A stretch of 64,000 nucleotides of DNA from Streptomyces sp. NBC_01454 (GCF_036227565.1 NZ_CP109461.1:1-64000), one strand, 5' to 3'; shown: positions 52,638 to 60,810, numbered from the stretch's first letter. The notes: generated by a model from the sequence alone, not told the origin. A program made the numbers and translations.

Positions 52638-53834
52638 TCAAGCCGCTGTAGCCACTGGGGGTGCGACCTCGTAGCACCGTCGGTCACGGATCAGGGCCCA
52701 CAGGACGTTGACGCGGCGGCGGGCGAGGGCGAGCACGGCTTGGACGTGCTTCTTTCCCTCGGCGCGTTTGCGGTCGTAGAACTTCCGCGAGTTGGGGTCG
52801 CAGCGGACGCTGACGAGCGCGGAGGTGTAGAAGACGCGCTGGAGTCTTCGGTGGTAGGCGACCGGCCGGTGGAGGTTGCCGCTGACCTTGCCCGAGTCGC
52901 GAGGCGCGGGCGCAACGCCGGCGAAGGCCGCCAGGGCGTCCGGAGAGTCGAAGTCGTCCAGGCTGCCGCCGACAGCGGCGAGGAATTCCGCTCCCAGCAC
53001 GGCACCGATGCCGGGGACGCTCTGGACTATGTCGGCGAGTTCGTGCTCGCGAAACCGGCCCTCGATGAGCTTGTCCATCTCGGAGATCTGCTCGTTGAGG
53101 GTCATCACCTCCCCGGCCAGGGTGTGGACCAGCTTGGCTATGGTCTTCTCCCCGGGGATGGCGGTGTGCTGCCGCTCTGCTGCCTCAACGGCTGCTTCGG
53201 CCAGGGATCTTGCGTTGCGGACGGTGCGGTTGGCCAGCCACTTGGTCAGCCGTGTGACCCCGGCGCGGCGGATCGAGGCCGGACTCTGGTACCCCGTCAG
53301 CAGCTTGAGCGGGCCGGTGTTGGTCACGTCCAGGGCCCGTTCCAGGGCGGGGAACATGCTCAGCAGGGTGCCGCGCAGGCGGTTCACGGTGCGGGTGCGG
53401 TCCTCGACCAGGTCGGCGCGGCGTCCGGTCAGCAGCTTCAGCTCGATGGCGGCTTCGTCGCCGGGGCGGATGGGCCGCAGGTCGCGGCGCATCCTGGCCT
53501 GGTCGGCGATCACGTAGGCGTCGCGGGCGTCGGTCTTGCCCTCGCCGCGGTAGCCGTCGGAGGCCCGGTTCACCAGCCGGCCGGGCATGTACAGGATCTC
53601 CTGGCCGTGGTTGACCAGCAGGGCCAGCAGCAGTGCGGGTTCTCCGCCGGTCATGTCGATGGCCCAGGTGACCTGACGCCCGTCGGCCAGGTCGAGGACG
53701 TCACCGAGCAGTTTCAGCAGCTCGGGCTCGTCGTTGGCGACCCGCCGCGACAGCAGTGTTTTGCCGTCGGTGTCCAAGGCGAGGCCGTGGTGGTGGCCCT
53801 TGCCGCTGTCGATCCCCGCCCATATCCGGCTCAT
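52638..53834 (-). CDS. IS110-family transposase, copy type A
   Basis: 398 residues with the IS110 two-domain layout: an N-terminal DEDD RuvC-like domain (GIDSGKGHHHGLALD with the first Asp, TWAIDMTGGEPALLLAL, KTDARDAYVIADQAR) and a C-terminal Tnp domain (QSVPGIGAVLGAEFLAAVGG, with its helix-hairpin-helix and later Ser region). The frame is intact. IS110 elements lack terminal inverted repeats, so the exact ends cannot be read. Members of the family use a non-coding bridge RNA to choose target and donor. Confidence 0.92.
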   Translation of the reverse strand: MSRIWAGIDSGKGHHHGLALDTDGKTLLSRRVANDEPELLKLLGDVLDLADGRQVTWAIDMTGGEPALLLALLVNHGQEILYMPGRLVNRASDGYRGEGKTDARDAYVIADQARMRRDLRPIRPGDEAAIELKLLTGRRADLVEDRTRTVNRLRGTLLSMFPALERALDVTNTGPLKLLTGYQSPASIRRAGVTRLTKWLANRTVRNARSLAEAAVEAAERQHTAIPGEKTIAKLVHTLAGEVMTLNEQISEMDKLIEGRFREHELADIVQSVPGIGAVLGAEFLAAVGGSLDDFDSPDALAAFAGVAPAPRDSGKVSGNLHRPVAYHRRLQRVFYTSALVSVRCDPNSRKFYDRKRAEGKKHVQAVLALARRRVNVLWALIRDRRCYEVAPPVATAA

Positions 53835-54060
53835 CGTGCTCCTGACGTTCGTGTTCGTACTGTTCGTGCCACGGACGACTTCGCCGGCATTGCTCTACGC
53901 AGCGACTTGTTCGCACTTCCTAATCGGCGGCCGAGTCGTCGTGGGGTGCCGGGCGGCGAAGCCTCGCAAGCCACAAGGTGGCAGCCGCCTGACAGCCACA
54001 CCCAGCACCCCTGGGCGACCCAACCCTACGAATGGCTCGATCAACCCGATCAAGAAGGTA
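53835..54060 (-). ncRNA. Candidate bridge-RNA region of IS110 type A
   Basis: About 225 bases upstream of the transposase with no gene. In the IS621-type branch the bridge RNA is encoded in the non-coding end ahead of the transposase start. The location fits; no loop pairing was verified because the element boundaries and target core are unknown. Confidence 0.35.
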
Positions 54061-54095
54061 GAGCCGCCTGAACCACCCACCGATTGGAGACCCCC

Positions 54096-54563
54096 GTGTC
54101 CGAGTTCCATCCCACCCGTAGTTGCCCGCACCGCCTGTGCCGGCCGCTGCACGGCGTGAGCGCGATAGCCGGCCTCGTGGCAGTCATGGCCATCGTCCGA
54201 GTGCAGCCACTGGAGATCATCCTGTTCGCTGCCCTGGCCGTGATCGGCGTGGCCACCTACCAGCTGGTCCACAAGCAGTCGGTGGTCTCGACCGCCCTCG
54301 AGGAGGCCGAGGCCGAGACCACGGGTAAGCCGCTGAAGGTTCATGTCTGCCCAGGCTGGGCGACTGTGGCCATTGCGTTCGATGCCCTGTTCATGGCGAT
54401 GGCTCTGCTTCTGGTCGCCGCCGTGTTCACAGACCGCAGCGGCGGCTCGGATTTCGTGCCGAGCGCTGATGTCGCGGGCTACATGTCGATCGGTGTCGGC
54501 GTGGCCTTGATGGCGGCCAAGGAGATCGCCCACCGCCGCGCCGCACATGTCACCAACGCATAA
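54096..54563 (+). CDS. Small integral membrane protein
   Basis: About 155 residues from a GTG (GGAGACCCCC ahead). Four predicted transmembrane segments: GVSAIAGLVAVMAIV, EIILFAALAVIGVATYQL, VAIAFDALFMAMALLLVAAV and YMSIGVGVALMAAK, with a charged loop EEAEAETTGK between the second and third. No family recognised. It lies between the two IS110 copies with four more small genes. Confidence 0.65.
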   Translation: MSEFHPTRSCPHRLCRPLHGVSAIAGLVAVMAIVRVQPLEIILFAALAVIGVATYQLVHKQSVVSTALEEAEAETTGKPLKVHVCPGWATVAIAFDALFMAMALLLVAAVFTDRSGGSDFVPSADVAGYMSIGVGVALMAAKEIAHRRAAHVTNA

Positions 54564-54614
54564 GCCCCGCGCGCGCCCCGGTCTGGGACGGGCCACCCAC
54601 CCCGAGGAGAAGCA

Positions 54615-54863
54615 GTGAGCACCGAGTTGAAGCAGGCAGAGAAGGCGGTGACTGAGGCGCGCCACGCGATCCACGAGACCCTGATCCGTCTTCCTGGTTG
54701 GGCCGCCGACGCCGCGCGCGAGGAACTCGACCGGTTTGAGCGGGCCGTCCGCCGGCGCGACGCCGAGGTGGTGCGCAGCGAGGGCCACCACTGGTCCGGC
54801 CAGCCCGCCCGAGCCCTGCTCGCCATGGCCGACCGGCTCGACCCCGACGAGGAGCAGCGATGA
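54615..54863 (+). CDS. Small helical hypothetical protein
   Basis: 82 residues after GAGGAGAAGCA, GTG start. Strongly helical and charged (MSTELKQAEKAVTEARHAIH, AAREELDRFERAVRRRDAEV); could dimerise as a coiled coil. Stop overlaps the next ATG (ATGA). Confidence 0.65.
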   Translation: MSTELKQAEKAVTEARHAIHETLIRLPGWAADAAREELDRFERAVRRRDAEVVRSEGHHWSGQPARALLAMADRLDPDEEQR

Positions 54864-55504
54864 GCACCCATGACGCCCTCGCCGCGCATCTGGGCTGGAT
54901 CCCGTTCCGCCACCGGCCGGACTGCGTCAAGCCGGTCTGGGAGATCGACCAGCAGACCGAATCCGACCAGTGGCGCGACCGGCGCGGCGGCCCCGAGCAC
55001 TCGTGCCCCAACGAGGACTGCGGCCACCACAACCACTACGACAAGGTCACCGTGCGGGTGCTGTGTCGCTCCTGCGGAACGGTGCGCCTGATCAGCGGCG
55101 AAGAGCACACCAGCCAGACGACCACCACGGCGAGCACCGGCTACGGGCAAACCCCCAAGCGCGTGGGTGGGCCGTGGCTCTACCCCGGCCCACCGTTGCT
55201 GGACTTCATGGACGCCGGGCCCAGCGTCTACCTGTGCTCGCTTCAGAAGGTCGACCGGCTGACCGAGAAGGACATCGTCGGCGGTATCAGCGAAGGCCGG
55301 GACCCGCGCGGCGGGACGATCTGGAGCGCGGGCGCACTCCCCACGTTCGAGCCGTCCGTGACCGGCCGGGCGCCGCGCTACCCGACCTGGGTGAAGGTCA
55401 GCGGCGACAAGAAGTTCACGAGCGTCGCCGCGGCGGCGAAGTGGGTGAAGGCGCAGATCGACGCTGCCGCCGCGACCGAGACCAAGGAGGACCAGAACCA
55501 GTGA
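54860..55504 (+). CDS. Zinc-ribbon hypothetical protein
   Basis: 214 residues. A zinc ribbon is formed by CPNEDCGHHNHYDKVTVRVL and CRSCGTVRL (about 49-80). The C-terminal half has a DPRGGTIWSAGALPTFEPSV segment. Coupled by ATGA upstream and GTGA downstream overlaps. Possibly nucleic-acid binding; function unknown. Confidence 0.65.
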   Translation: MSTHDALAAHLGWIPFRHRPDCVKPVWEIDQQTESDQWRDRRGGPEHSCPNEDCGHHNHYDKVTVRVLCRSCGTVRLISGEEHTSQTTTTASTGYGQTPKRVGGPWLYPGPPLLDFMDAGPSVYLCSLQKVDRLTEKDIVGGISEGRDPRGGTIWSAGALPTFEPSVTGRAPRYPTWVKVSGDKKFTSVAAAAKWVKAQIDAAAATETKEDQNQ

Positions 55505-55578
55505 ACACCAACCAGATCGACGGCACGGCCGTCGGCGGCACGTACTTCGAGGACCGGATCACTGAGGCCTCCCGATGA
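55501..55578 (+). CDS. 25-residue peptide gene
   Basis: A GTG overlapping the previous stop opens MNTNQIDGTAVGGTYFEDRI and 5 more residues, ending in an ATGA overlap with the next gene. Placement between two coupled genes supports it; it may mainly couple translation. Confidence 0.4.
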   Translation: MNTNQIDGTAVGGTYFEDRITEASR

Positions 55579-56258
55579 CGGACCGAGAGGATGGCCTCAC
55601 CGAGCAGCAGGAGAAGCGGCGAATCTTCTGGACCCAGCGCATGGGTAACCGCGACAACCCGGTGGTGAACTGGCTGGTGGCCCGGCCGGTACCGGTGCAC
55701 GTGGCGGGCGAGCGAGTCTCCGTCCGTCGCTTGGCGCCTGCCTTCCGGGACTGGGTGGAGAAGGGGCGTGCCCTGCGCGATGACGTTCTCCGGCACGCGC
55801 GCCGTTACCCCCAGCTGCTCGACCCGGAGGAGACGGCCGCGGCCACCACGGCAGAGATCGGGCATCTGGCGGTACTCGCCCGTGACGCCCAGCGTGCCGA
55901 ACGAACCCACCGCCGTACCGAGTACGGCCGCCAGACCGCCTTCGGCGGAAACTTCTTCGCCCGCCGGGACGCCCAAATCATGGGGGACAGCCGGGCTTGG
56001 TCAGGTGCCTACCACAGCCCGGTGGCCCGCGCCCTGCTCGCCCAGGCAGCCGCCCGGCTCGACGCCCTTGAGGCCCTAGCCGAGTCCTACCGGAAGCTCG
56101 CCGACGAGCGCCCCGCTCTGGACGATGCCGCCGTGGGAATGCTGGCCCGCGCTGAGGTGGCCGCCGACGACCGCCCCGGTGCCGACCTTGCGGAACGTGC
56201 CGCCCAGCTCCGGGCCCTGCTTGCCCCCGAGGCCGGGCCTGTTCTGGAGGAGGACTGA
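55575..56258 (+). CDS. Hypothetical helical protein
   Basis: 227 residues. Charged helices throughout (LTEQQEKRRIFWTQRMGNRD, ALRDDVLRHARRYPQLL, AAARLDALEALAESYRKLAD) with a central Arg/Phe region (YGRQTAFGGNFFARRDAQIM). No cysteine or membrane motif. Ends 21 bases before the stop of the second IS110 transposase. No family recognised. Confidence 0.65.
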   Translation: MTDREDGLTEQQEKRRIFWTQRMGNRDNPVVNWLVARPVPVHVAGERVSVRRLAPAFRDWVEKGRALRDDVLRHARRYPQLLDPEETAAATTAEIGHLAVLARDAQRAERTHRRTEYGRQTAFGGNFFARRDAQIMGDSRAWSGAYHSPVARALLAQAAARLDALEALAESYRKLADERPALDDAAVGMLARAEVAADDRPGADLAERAAQLRALLAPEAGPVLEED

Positions 56259-56278
56259 TGAGTTTCCTGAGTCAACCT

Positions 56279-57499
56279 CTATGCAGCCAAGGGCTCCTCG
56301 GCGACTGCGTTGATCTTCCCGTTGGCTTGGTGGATTACGGGGTCGTAGCAGGTGCCGTCGCGCCAGCAGGCCCACATCACGCGGAGCCAGGAACGGGCCA
56401 GGATCCGGATGGCGTGGGGGTGTCGCTTCTGGCGGGCGCGGGCGTCGTTGTAGATCTTGGCGGCCCATTCGCTGTCGTGTCGGCTGTTGTCGGCGAACTG
56501 GGTCAGTGCCAGGCGGGCTCTGCGATTGGTCGCGAAGCGGAAGGCGACCGAGCGGGACTTGCCCGAAGCGCGGGTGACGGGGACGACGCCGGCTTCGGCG
56601 ATGAACTGTTCGCAGCTCTGGGCGCGTTCCAGGAGCGGGCCGACCTCGCCGATGATCTGGCCGAGGTTGACCTTGCCGATGCGCGGCATCGTCGCGAACA
56701 GCGGTGCGTAGGGGTGCGTTTCGACTGCGTCGGCGATGCTCTTGTCGAGCAGACGGATCGTCGTGCGTATGCCCTGCACGAGCTGGACCTGGACGCGGAC
56801 CAGCTGCTCGACGACGGCCTCGCTGAGGCGCGAGGCTGCGGCCGGGGCCGCACGCAGGCGCTCGATGAGGACGCTGCCGGGCTGGCGTCCGGAGTAGCCA
56901 CGCCGTTTGCACCAGGCTTCCAGTCGTCCGACGGTGAGCTTGGTGGCAGAGGCCGGGGTCGGGTAGCGCTCCAGGAACGCCATCGCGATGTCGCTGTCGA
57001 GGTTGGCGAACAGCGCCTTGCCGCCGGGCCAGTGCATGTCCAGCAGCGCGGCGAGCTGGTTGACCGCGGCGACCTTGGCCTCGACGTGGTCGGCGCGCTG
57101 GCGGGTGAGGGCCTGCATGTCCATGGTGGCCTGCTCGGTGGGTTCCAGGCGGGGCAGCAGATGGCCGTCGGTACGGAGGTAATCGGCGAGCTTCATACTG
57201 TCGCCCGCGTCGGTCTTGGCCTTGGAGGCGCCCCAGCGCGCCCGCATGGCGTGGAAGGCGTTCGGGTGCACCGGCACCACCGGGTGACCGGCCGCCAGCA
57301 GCCGGTCCACGGCCAGGCCACGGGTGGTCTCGATCATCACCGGCAGATCGGCCGGGACACCGTGCTTCCCCATCCTGGCCAGGGTCTTGGCGAACCCCTC
57401 CTCGGTGTGGGCGAACTCCCACCGGTCGACGCGCTTGCCGGAGGCGTCCATGACGGTCACGTCATGGGTCTCGGTCGCCCAGTCCCATCCGATAAACAC
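56279..57499 (-). CDS. IS110-family transposase, copy type B
   Basis: About 406 residues from the GTG at 57499 (CAGGAG ahead). DEDD domain: FIGWDWATETHDVTVMD, VMIETTRGLAVDRLLAAGHP and AKTDAGDSMKLADYLR. C-terminal domain: FATMPRIGKVNLGQIIGEVG and GVVPVTRASGKSRSVAFRFA. It differs clearly from the 52638 copy, so two separate IS110 lineages have entered this replicon. Intact frame. Ends are not readable without an empty site. Confidence 0.92.
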   Translation of the reverse strand: MFIGWDWATETHDVTVMDASGKRVDRWEFAHTEEGFAKTLARMGKHGVPADLPVMIETTRGLAVDRLLAAGHPVVPVHPNAFHAMRARWGASKAKTDAGDSMKLADYLRTDGHLLPRLEPTEQATMDMQALTRQRADHVEAKVAAVNQLAALLDMHWPGGKALFANLDSDIAMAFLERYPTPASATKLTVGRLEAWCKRRGYSGRQPGSVLIERLRAAPAAASRLSEAVVEQLVRVQVQLVQGIRTTIRLLDKSIADAVETHPYAPLFATMPRIGKVNLGQIIGEVGPLLERAQSCEQFIAEAGVVPVTRASGKSRSVAFRFATNRRARLALTQFADNSRHDSEWAAKIYNDARARQKRHPHAIRILARSWLRVMWACWRDGTCYDPVIHQANGKINAVAEEPLAA

Positions 57500-57700
57500 G
57501 AAAGAAGTACTCCTGTGGCTCTGACGAAGCACCTGCTCGGGGGTGAGGACGTCTGCCGGGAGCTCATTAATCGGCCCTCTGCGGGGCGTGTCCCTGAAGC
57601 CGATCAGACGGCCTCGGTCCGATGGGGCCGGCGGAACTCATGCTGGCCGTCGAACGGCTCGCCGCACTGGCCGTGCACCCACCGGGACCGAGAGGTCACA
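57500..57700 (-). ncRNA. Candidate bridge-RNA region of IS110 type B
   Basis: Gene-poor stretch upstream of the type B transposase, in the position where IS110-group bridge RNAs are encoded. A short coding-like remnant (MLAVERLAALAVHPPG) near 57640 shows that interrupted host sequence begins within it. No pairing loops were verified. Confidence 0.3.
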
Positions 57701-57738
57701 ACCCTACCGAAAAGGGCTGCAGAAGGGATGGTCCTCTA

Positions 57739-58311
57739 ATGAGCGCCCGTCCCCGCCGTCCGTGGCGCGTCGTCCTCGACAGTCCGACCGGCTCCAGCCC
57801 GGAGGCCGAGTTCACCAGCGAGGCCAAGACCTACGAGTACGTCCGTGCCGAGCTGCGGAAGGCGGAGGCCGGCGAGACGAAGACGAACGCGATCCGCATC
57901 AACCAGTGGTCCGACGGCCGCTGGTGGCACTTCGAGACGATCAAGCCGGGGGGAGCTGTCATGAGCGCCGCCACGGACAAGTACGCCGGGCATCACGAGC
58001 ACTGCTACATCCGTGAAGGGCAGCACTGCTCGTGTGGACGGCGGATCGCTGGCGTCTACCCCGACCGCCCAGAAGGGGGAGCCCCGATGACCGCTCGTCG
58101 ACCTTCCAAGCCGTGGCGCATCGTCATCGGTGGGCCCTGCGGCCCTGCCTATTACCCGCACCGCTCCGAGGCCGCCACGCAGAACGCTGTCGCGGATCAC
58201 AAGGCGACGACTGAAGCGAACCGGATCGTCGTCGAGAAGTGGTCTGCCGGGCAGTGGGTCGAGTGGCTGCGCTGGGTCCGCGACGGCGACGGCAACTGGA
58301 ACGCGGAGTAG
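57739..58311 (+). CDS. Hypothetical protein with duplicated domain
   Basis: 190 residues. Two copies of a PWR(V/I)V...W-SDG/SAG-W domain (residues about 5-70 and 120-185) flank a Cys/His linker with EHCYIREGQHCSCGRR. The internal GTG/ATG codons near 57960 and 58087 suggest that three small genes may have fused, or that internal starts are used. Function unknown. Confidence 0.65.
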   Translation: MSARPRRPWRVVLDSPTGSSPEAEFTSEAKTYEYVRAELRKAEAGETKTNAIRINQWSDGRWWHFETIKPGGAVMSAATDKYAGHHEHCYIREGQHCSCGRRIAGVYPDRPEGGAPMTARRPSKPWRIVIGGPCGPAYYPHRSEAATQNAVADHKATTEANRIVVEKWSAGQWVEWLRWVRDGDGNWNAE

Positions 58312-58401
58312 GACGGCTGTGGCCATCCGTCCCGAGCCCACCCCGGCCCGCCGTGACCCGCGGCGGGCCCACACCACAAGGAGCAGCAGTGACCGAAGCA
58401 G

Positions 58402-58539
58402 GTGTCCACTGTCGTGCAGACCGAGCTGGACCGGCTGCGCGCCCTCGAGGCCCGCATCCGCGTCCTCCTCGACCGAGGGGCCGACATCACCTGGACCGAG
58501 CTCCGCGACGCATACGGCGGCGCCAAGGAGCGGCCGTGA
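58402..58539 (+). CDS. Small helical hypothetical protein
   Basis: 45 residues from a GTG: VSTVVQTELDRLRALEARIR and onward, ending with DAYGGAKERP. Good codon bias; stop overlaps the next start. Function unknown. Confidence 0.45.
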   Translation: MSTVVQTELDRLRALEARIRVLLDRGADITWTELRDAYGGAKERP

Positions 58540-58682
58540 TCGGCGTCCGACGCGCCGTGGCCCGCGCGGCCAGCGAACGCAGGCAGCGAGTGGCGTTGAA
58601 GCGGTCTACCAGATGCCAGCCTTCGGGGGGACTTCAAACCGCACAACCGGCCGCCGGCCGACGAGAACCCCGAGGAGCACTG
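58536..58682 (+). pseudogene. Small basic gene with frameshift at a G6 run
   Basis: The GTG at 58536 opens MIGVRRAVARAASERRQRVA. At the G6 run near 58626-58631 the coding signal moves to the frame DFKPHNRPPADENPEEH, stopping at 58680-58682. One base would repair it. Confidence 0.45.
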
Positions 58683-59123
58683 ACCCCAGCGCCCAGGGGA
58701 TAACACCCACTGGACCCTGGCGCTGTCCCACGGCCGACGGTGGCTGCGGCTACCAGACCCCGTGATACCTGCGGACCGAGGAAGCTGCCAGGCAGACGCA
58801 CGAGGCATTGCAACGAGACCGGCTGATCGACTGCGGAACACCACCTCCGACCAGAATTGCGGCGCCTGCGAAACCTGCGTCAAGGCCGGGGCCGAACGCC
58901 ACAACGACTGCTGACCCAACCTCGGCTGCGCCCCACTGTCCGACACGGCGGAGCGCACCCGTCCGACATGGCGAGTACGCCCAGGCCCGTGCCTTCCGGC
59001 TCCACATCATGCGGAACCGGGACACGGGCCCCTCCTCCTCTTGCCTGTCCCGCCGCGCATAGACGAGGCGAACCGCCATTCGGCACCCTTATCGACTCGA
59101 CGAACGCAGTCGTATGCAAGGCA
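58683..59123. other. Region with gene remnants
   Basis: About 440 bases. A coding-like helix (LRTEEAARQTHEALQRDRLI) near 58770-58835 and a CGACETCVKAGAERHNDC segment near 58857-58914 in another frame look like one broken small zinc protein. The rest (58915-59123) shows no gene. Confidence 0.4.
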
Positions 59124-59152
59124 ATGACAAGTCATTCACAACTTACTAGAGT
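59124..59152 (+). promoter_or_regulatory. Promoter of toxin-antitoxin operon
   Basis: ATGACA at 59124-59129 and TAGAGT at 59147-59152 are 17 bp apart. The ATG follows the -10 by only 6 bases, so the transcript should be leaderless or nearly so, which is common in Streptomyces. No Shine-Dalgarno sequence precedes the ATG, in agreement. Confidence 0.6.
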
Positions 59153-59158
59153 GAATCT

Positions 59159-59551
59159 ATGACTCACAACGACAGCACGCCCGACGCCGGCGTTCCGAAG
59201 TTCTCCGTCAATGTCGCCCCAACCAACCAGGTCACGCACAAGCACCTCAGTGCGCTGCTGAGCCGATATCGCCGCGGTGAGGTCGAGCCGCTGGTCTTCG
59301 GTGACAACAACAATCCCGAAGCCGCAATTATCCCGTTCGCCGCGTTGGTGCGCCTCATGAAGTACGACCACGCGAACCACGTCCACGAGGAGACCGCCTT
59401 TCAGGCCGAGCTCTCCCGCCGCATCCAGGAGTCCGACGCCTCCGACGAGGCGAGCATGACCATCGAAGAGCTCGCCGAAAGCCTCGGCCCGCTCGGTCAG
59501 CAGTGGGCGGATGAGCATCGTGCTGCCCAGCAGGAGAAGCGTGATGAGTGA
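59159..59551 (+). CDS. Phd/YefM-like antitoxin
   Basis: 130 residues. A central segment, HLSALLSRYRRGEVEPLVFG followed by EAAIIPFAALVRLMKYDH, fits the Phd/YefM antitoxin fold (ribbon-helix with an IP[FY]-A-L core). The C-terminus is long, acidic and probably disordered until it binds the toxin. It should neutralise the next gene product and repress the operon. Overlaps the toxin gene by 8 bases. Confidence 0.65.
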   Translation: MTHNDSTPDAGVPKFSVNVAPTNQVTHKHLSALLSRYRRGEVEPLVFGDNNNPEAAIIPFAALVRLMKYDHANHVHEETAFQAELSRRIQESDASDEASMTIEELAESLGPLGQQWADEHRAAQQEKRDE

Positions 59552-60056
59552 GCGTCAGCCTCCCATCCGCCTCCTGCCGACGGCCGGTCTCAAGCAGGAC
59601 CTCCAGACGCTCCACGACGCCGCGGTGATGCACCCTCATGGACCGGAGGACCGGCTCCTGCGGGTGGCTCTCAACCAGCTGGGCCGGATCCAGCAGGGCG
59701 CGCCGAGCACACACCCGCTGGAGTACATGCCCAGTTATCCCGACCTCTCCGATTGCGAGACCACCTACGTTGGTGCAGATCCGCATGCAAAGCCCTCGCA
59801 CCGGATCGTCTGGCGGGAACGCGCACCTCGGCGCCCGGGTGATTCCATCACCTGCGAGATCATCGCCCTGGGCGAGCGTGCGAACGGGCAGGCCTACTAC
59901 ATGGCCGGCCAGCGCCTCGGCCGTCCCGTGGGCTTCACTCTCGCCGAGCTGGCCGCGCAGCGCGAGCCGATCGCGAGGGACTCGCGATCCCGGCAGCGCT
60001 CGATCCGTAACTTCCATGCGCCATCCTCGGGCGAACCTGACCTGCAGTTCGACTGA
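59544..60056 (+). CDS. RelE/ParE-superfamily-like toxin
   Basis: 170 residues from the ATG at 59544. LEYMPSYPDLSDCETTYVG followed by PSHRIVWRE (86-92) and a strand ITCEIIALGERANGQAYYMA resemble RelE-fold toxins (the H/Y-R-I/L-V/I-Y/W-R strand). The N-terminal 60 helical residues are longer than in typical RelE. Antitoxin-first order and overlap fit type II systems. Likely a ribosome-dependent mRNase or a gyrase poison; which one cannot be told from sequence. Confidence 0.6.
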   Translation: MSERQPPIRLLPTAGLKQDLQTLHDAAVMHPHGPEDRLLRVALNQLGRIQQGAPSTHPLEYMPSYPDLSDCETTYVGADPHAKPSHRIVWRERAPRRPGDSITCEIIALGERANGQAYYMAGQRLGRPVGFTLAELAAQREPIARDSRSRQRSIRNFHAPSSGEPDLQFD

Positions 60057-60073
60057 CCTACGATCCGCCATTC

Positions 60074-60102
60074 TTCTGACCATTGAGGGCTTCTCATAGA
60101 AT
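60074..60102 (+). promoter_or_regulatory. Possible promoter for membrane-protein pair
   Basis: TTCTGA (60074-60079) and TAGAAT (60097-60102) are 17 bp apart, 30 bases ahead of the ATG at 60132. The -10 matches the TAGAAT motif near 35271. Confidence 0.4.
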
Positions 60103-60131
60103 GGAAGAAATAGCGATTCGATAAGAGCGAG

Positions 60132-60473
60132 ATGGTGACGATGTACGACTACGGGCCAGTGGCTCAGGCGATTGCTCCTGATGTCGAACTCCAGTCCAGC
60201 GCAGCCATGGGACGCCGCCGGCGGATCAGTCCTCGTTCCGTCCTCTTCGTACGGCGCGGCACCGGACTGGCGATCGCCCTCGGCATGGCCTACGGAATCT
60301 TCCACGTCATCTTCCGCACTGAGGTGCTCACCCCCGCGCTGGCCTACGTCGGACCCGTCAAGGACTTCATCGGCTGGGTGGTCGAGGGCCCGGGGCGGGC
60401 CTGGATTGCGCTGGCGGCCCTCGTCATCCCGCACATCGGGTTGTACTACCTGCTCTTCGAGGACCGGAAGTAA
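60132..60473 (+). CDS. Small two-pass membrane protein
   Basis: 113 residues. A basic patch (GRRRRISPRSVLFVRR) precedes the first membrane segment (GTGLAIALGMAYGIFHVIF); the second is AWIALAALVIPHIGLYYLLF. An N-in topology is expected from the positive charges. Paired with the next small membrane protein 11 bases downstream. No family recognised; holin-like or conjugation accessory roles are only guesses. Confidence 0.65.
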   Translation: MVTMYDYGPVAQAIAPDVELQSSAAMGRRRRISPRSVLFVRRGTGLAIALGMAYGIFHVIFRTEVLTPALAYVGPVKDFIGWVVEGPGRAWIALAALVIPHIGLYYLLFEDRK

Positions 60474-60484
60474 GACGGGGCGTC

Positions 60485-60739
60485 ATGTTCAGGACCATGT
60501 TCAAGAGCGCTCGTGCCATCATCGCTCTCGGTCTGATCGGCGGCGTCAGTCTGGCGGTCATCGTCGGATGGGTCACCGGCTTCTTCGCCTCGATCGCGAG
60601 CACCGTCGCCGGCCTGTGGAACGACTTCATGGGCTGGGTCAACTCGCTGCTGGGGTGGGAGCACCTTCTCGCCGGGGCTGGCGTGCTCATCGTCCCGGTC
60701 ATCGTGCTCGTGCTGATCTTTGCCATCGCCGACGGCTGA
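60485..60739 (+). CDS. Small two-pass membrane protein
   Basis: 84 residues, mostly hydrophobic: AIIALGLIGGVSLAVIVGWV and LLAGAGVLIVPVIVLVLIFA flank a Trp-rich loop (LWNDFMGWVNSLLGW). Preceded by GGGGCGTC and followed by a strong terminator, so the pair 60132-60739 is one transcription unit. Confidence 0.65.
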   Translation: MFRTMFKSARAIIALGLIGGVSLAVIVGWVTGFFASIASTVAGLWNDFMGWVNSLLGWEHLLAGAGVLIVPVIVLVLIFAIADG

Positions 60740-60768
60740 GCCTCGCAACTGGGCTCGTCCCGCCATAA

Positions 60769-60810
60769 AGAGAACCCCCGTGATGCCTGCATCACGGGGG
60801 TTCTCTTTTT
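60769..60810. terminator. Bidirectional factor-independent terminator
   Basis: Perfect 19-bp stem (60769-60787 with 60792-60810), CCTG loop, flanked by A-rich and T-rich sides, between convergent genes. Confidence 0.95.
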
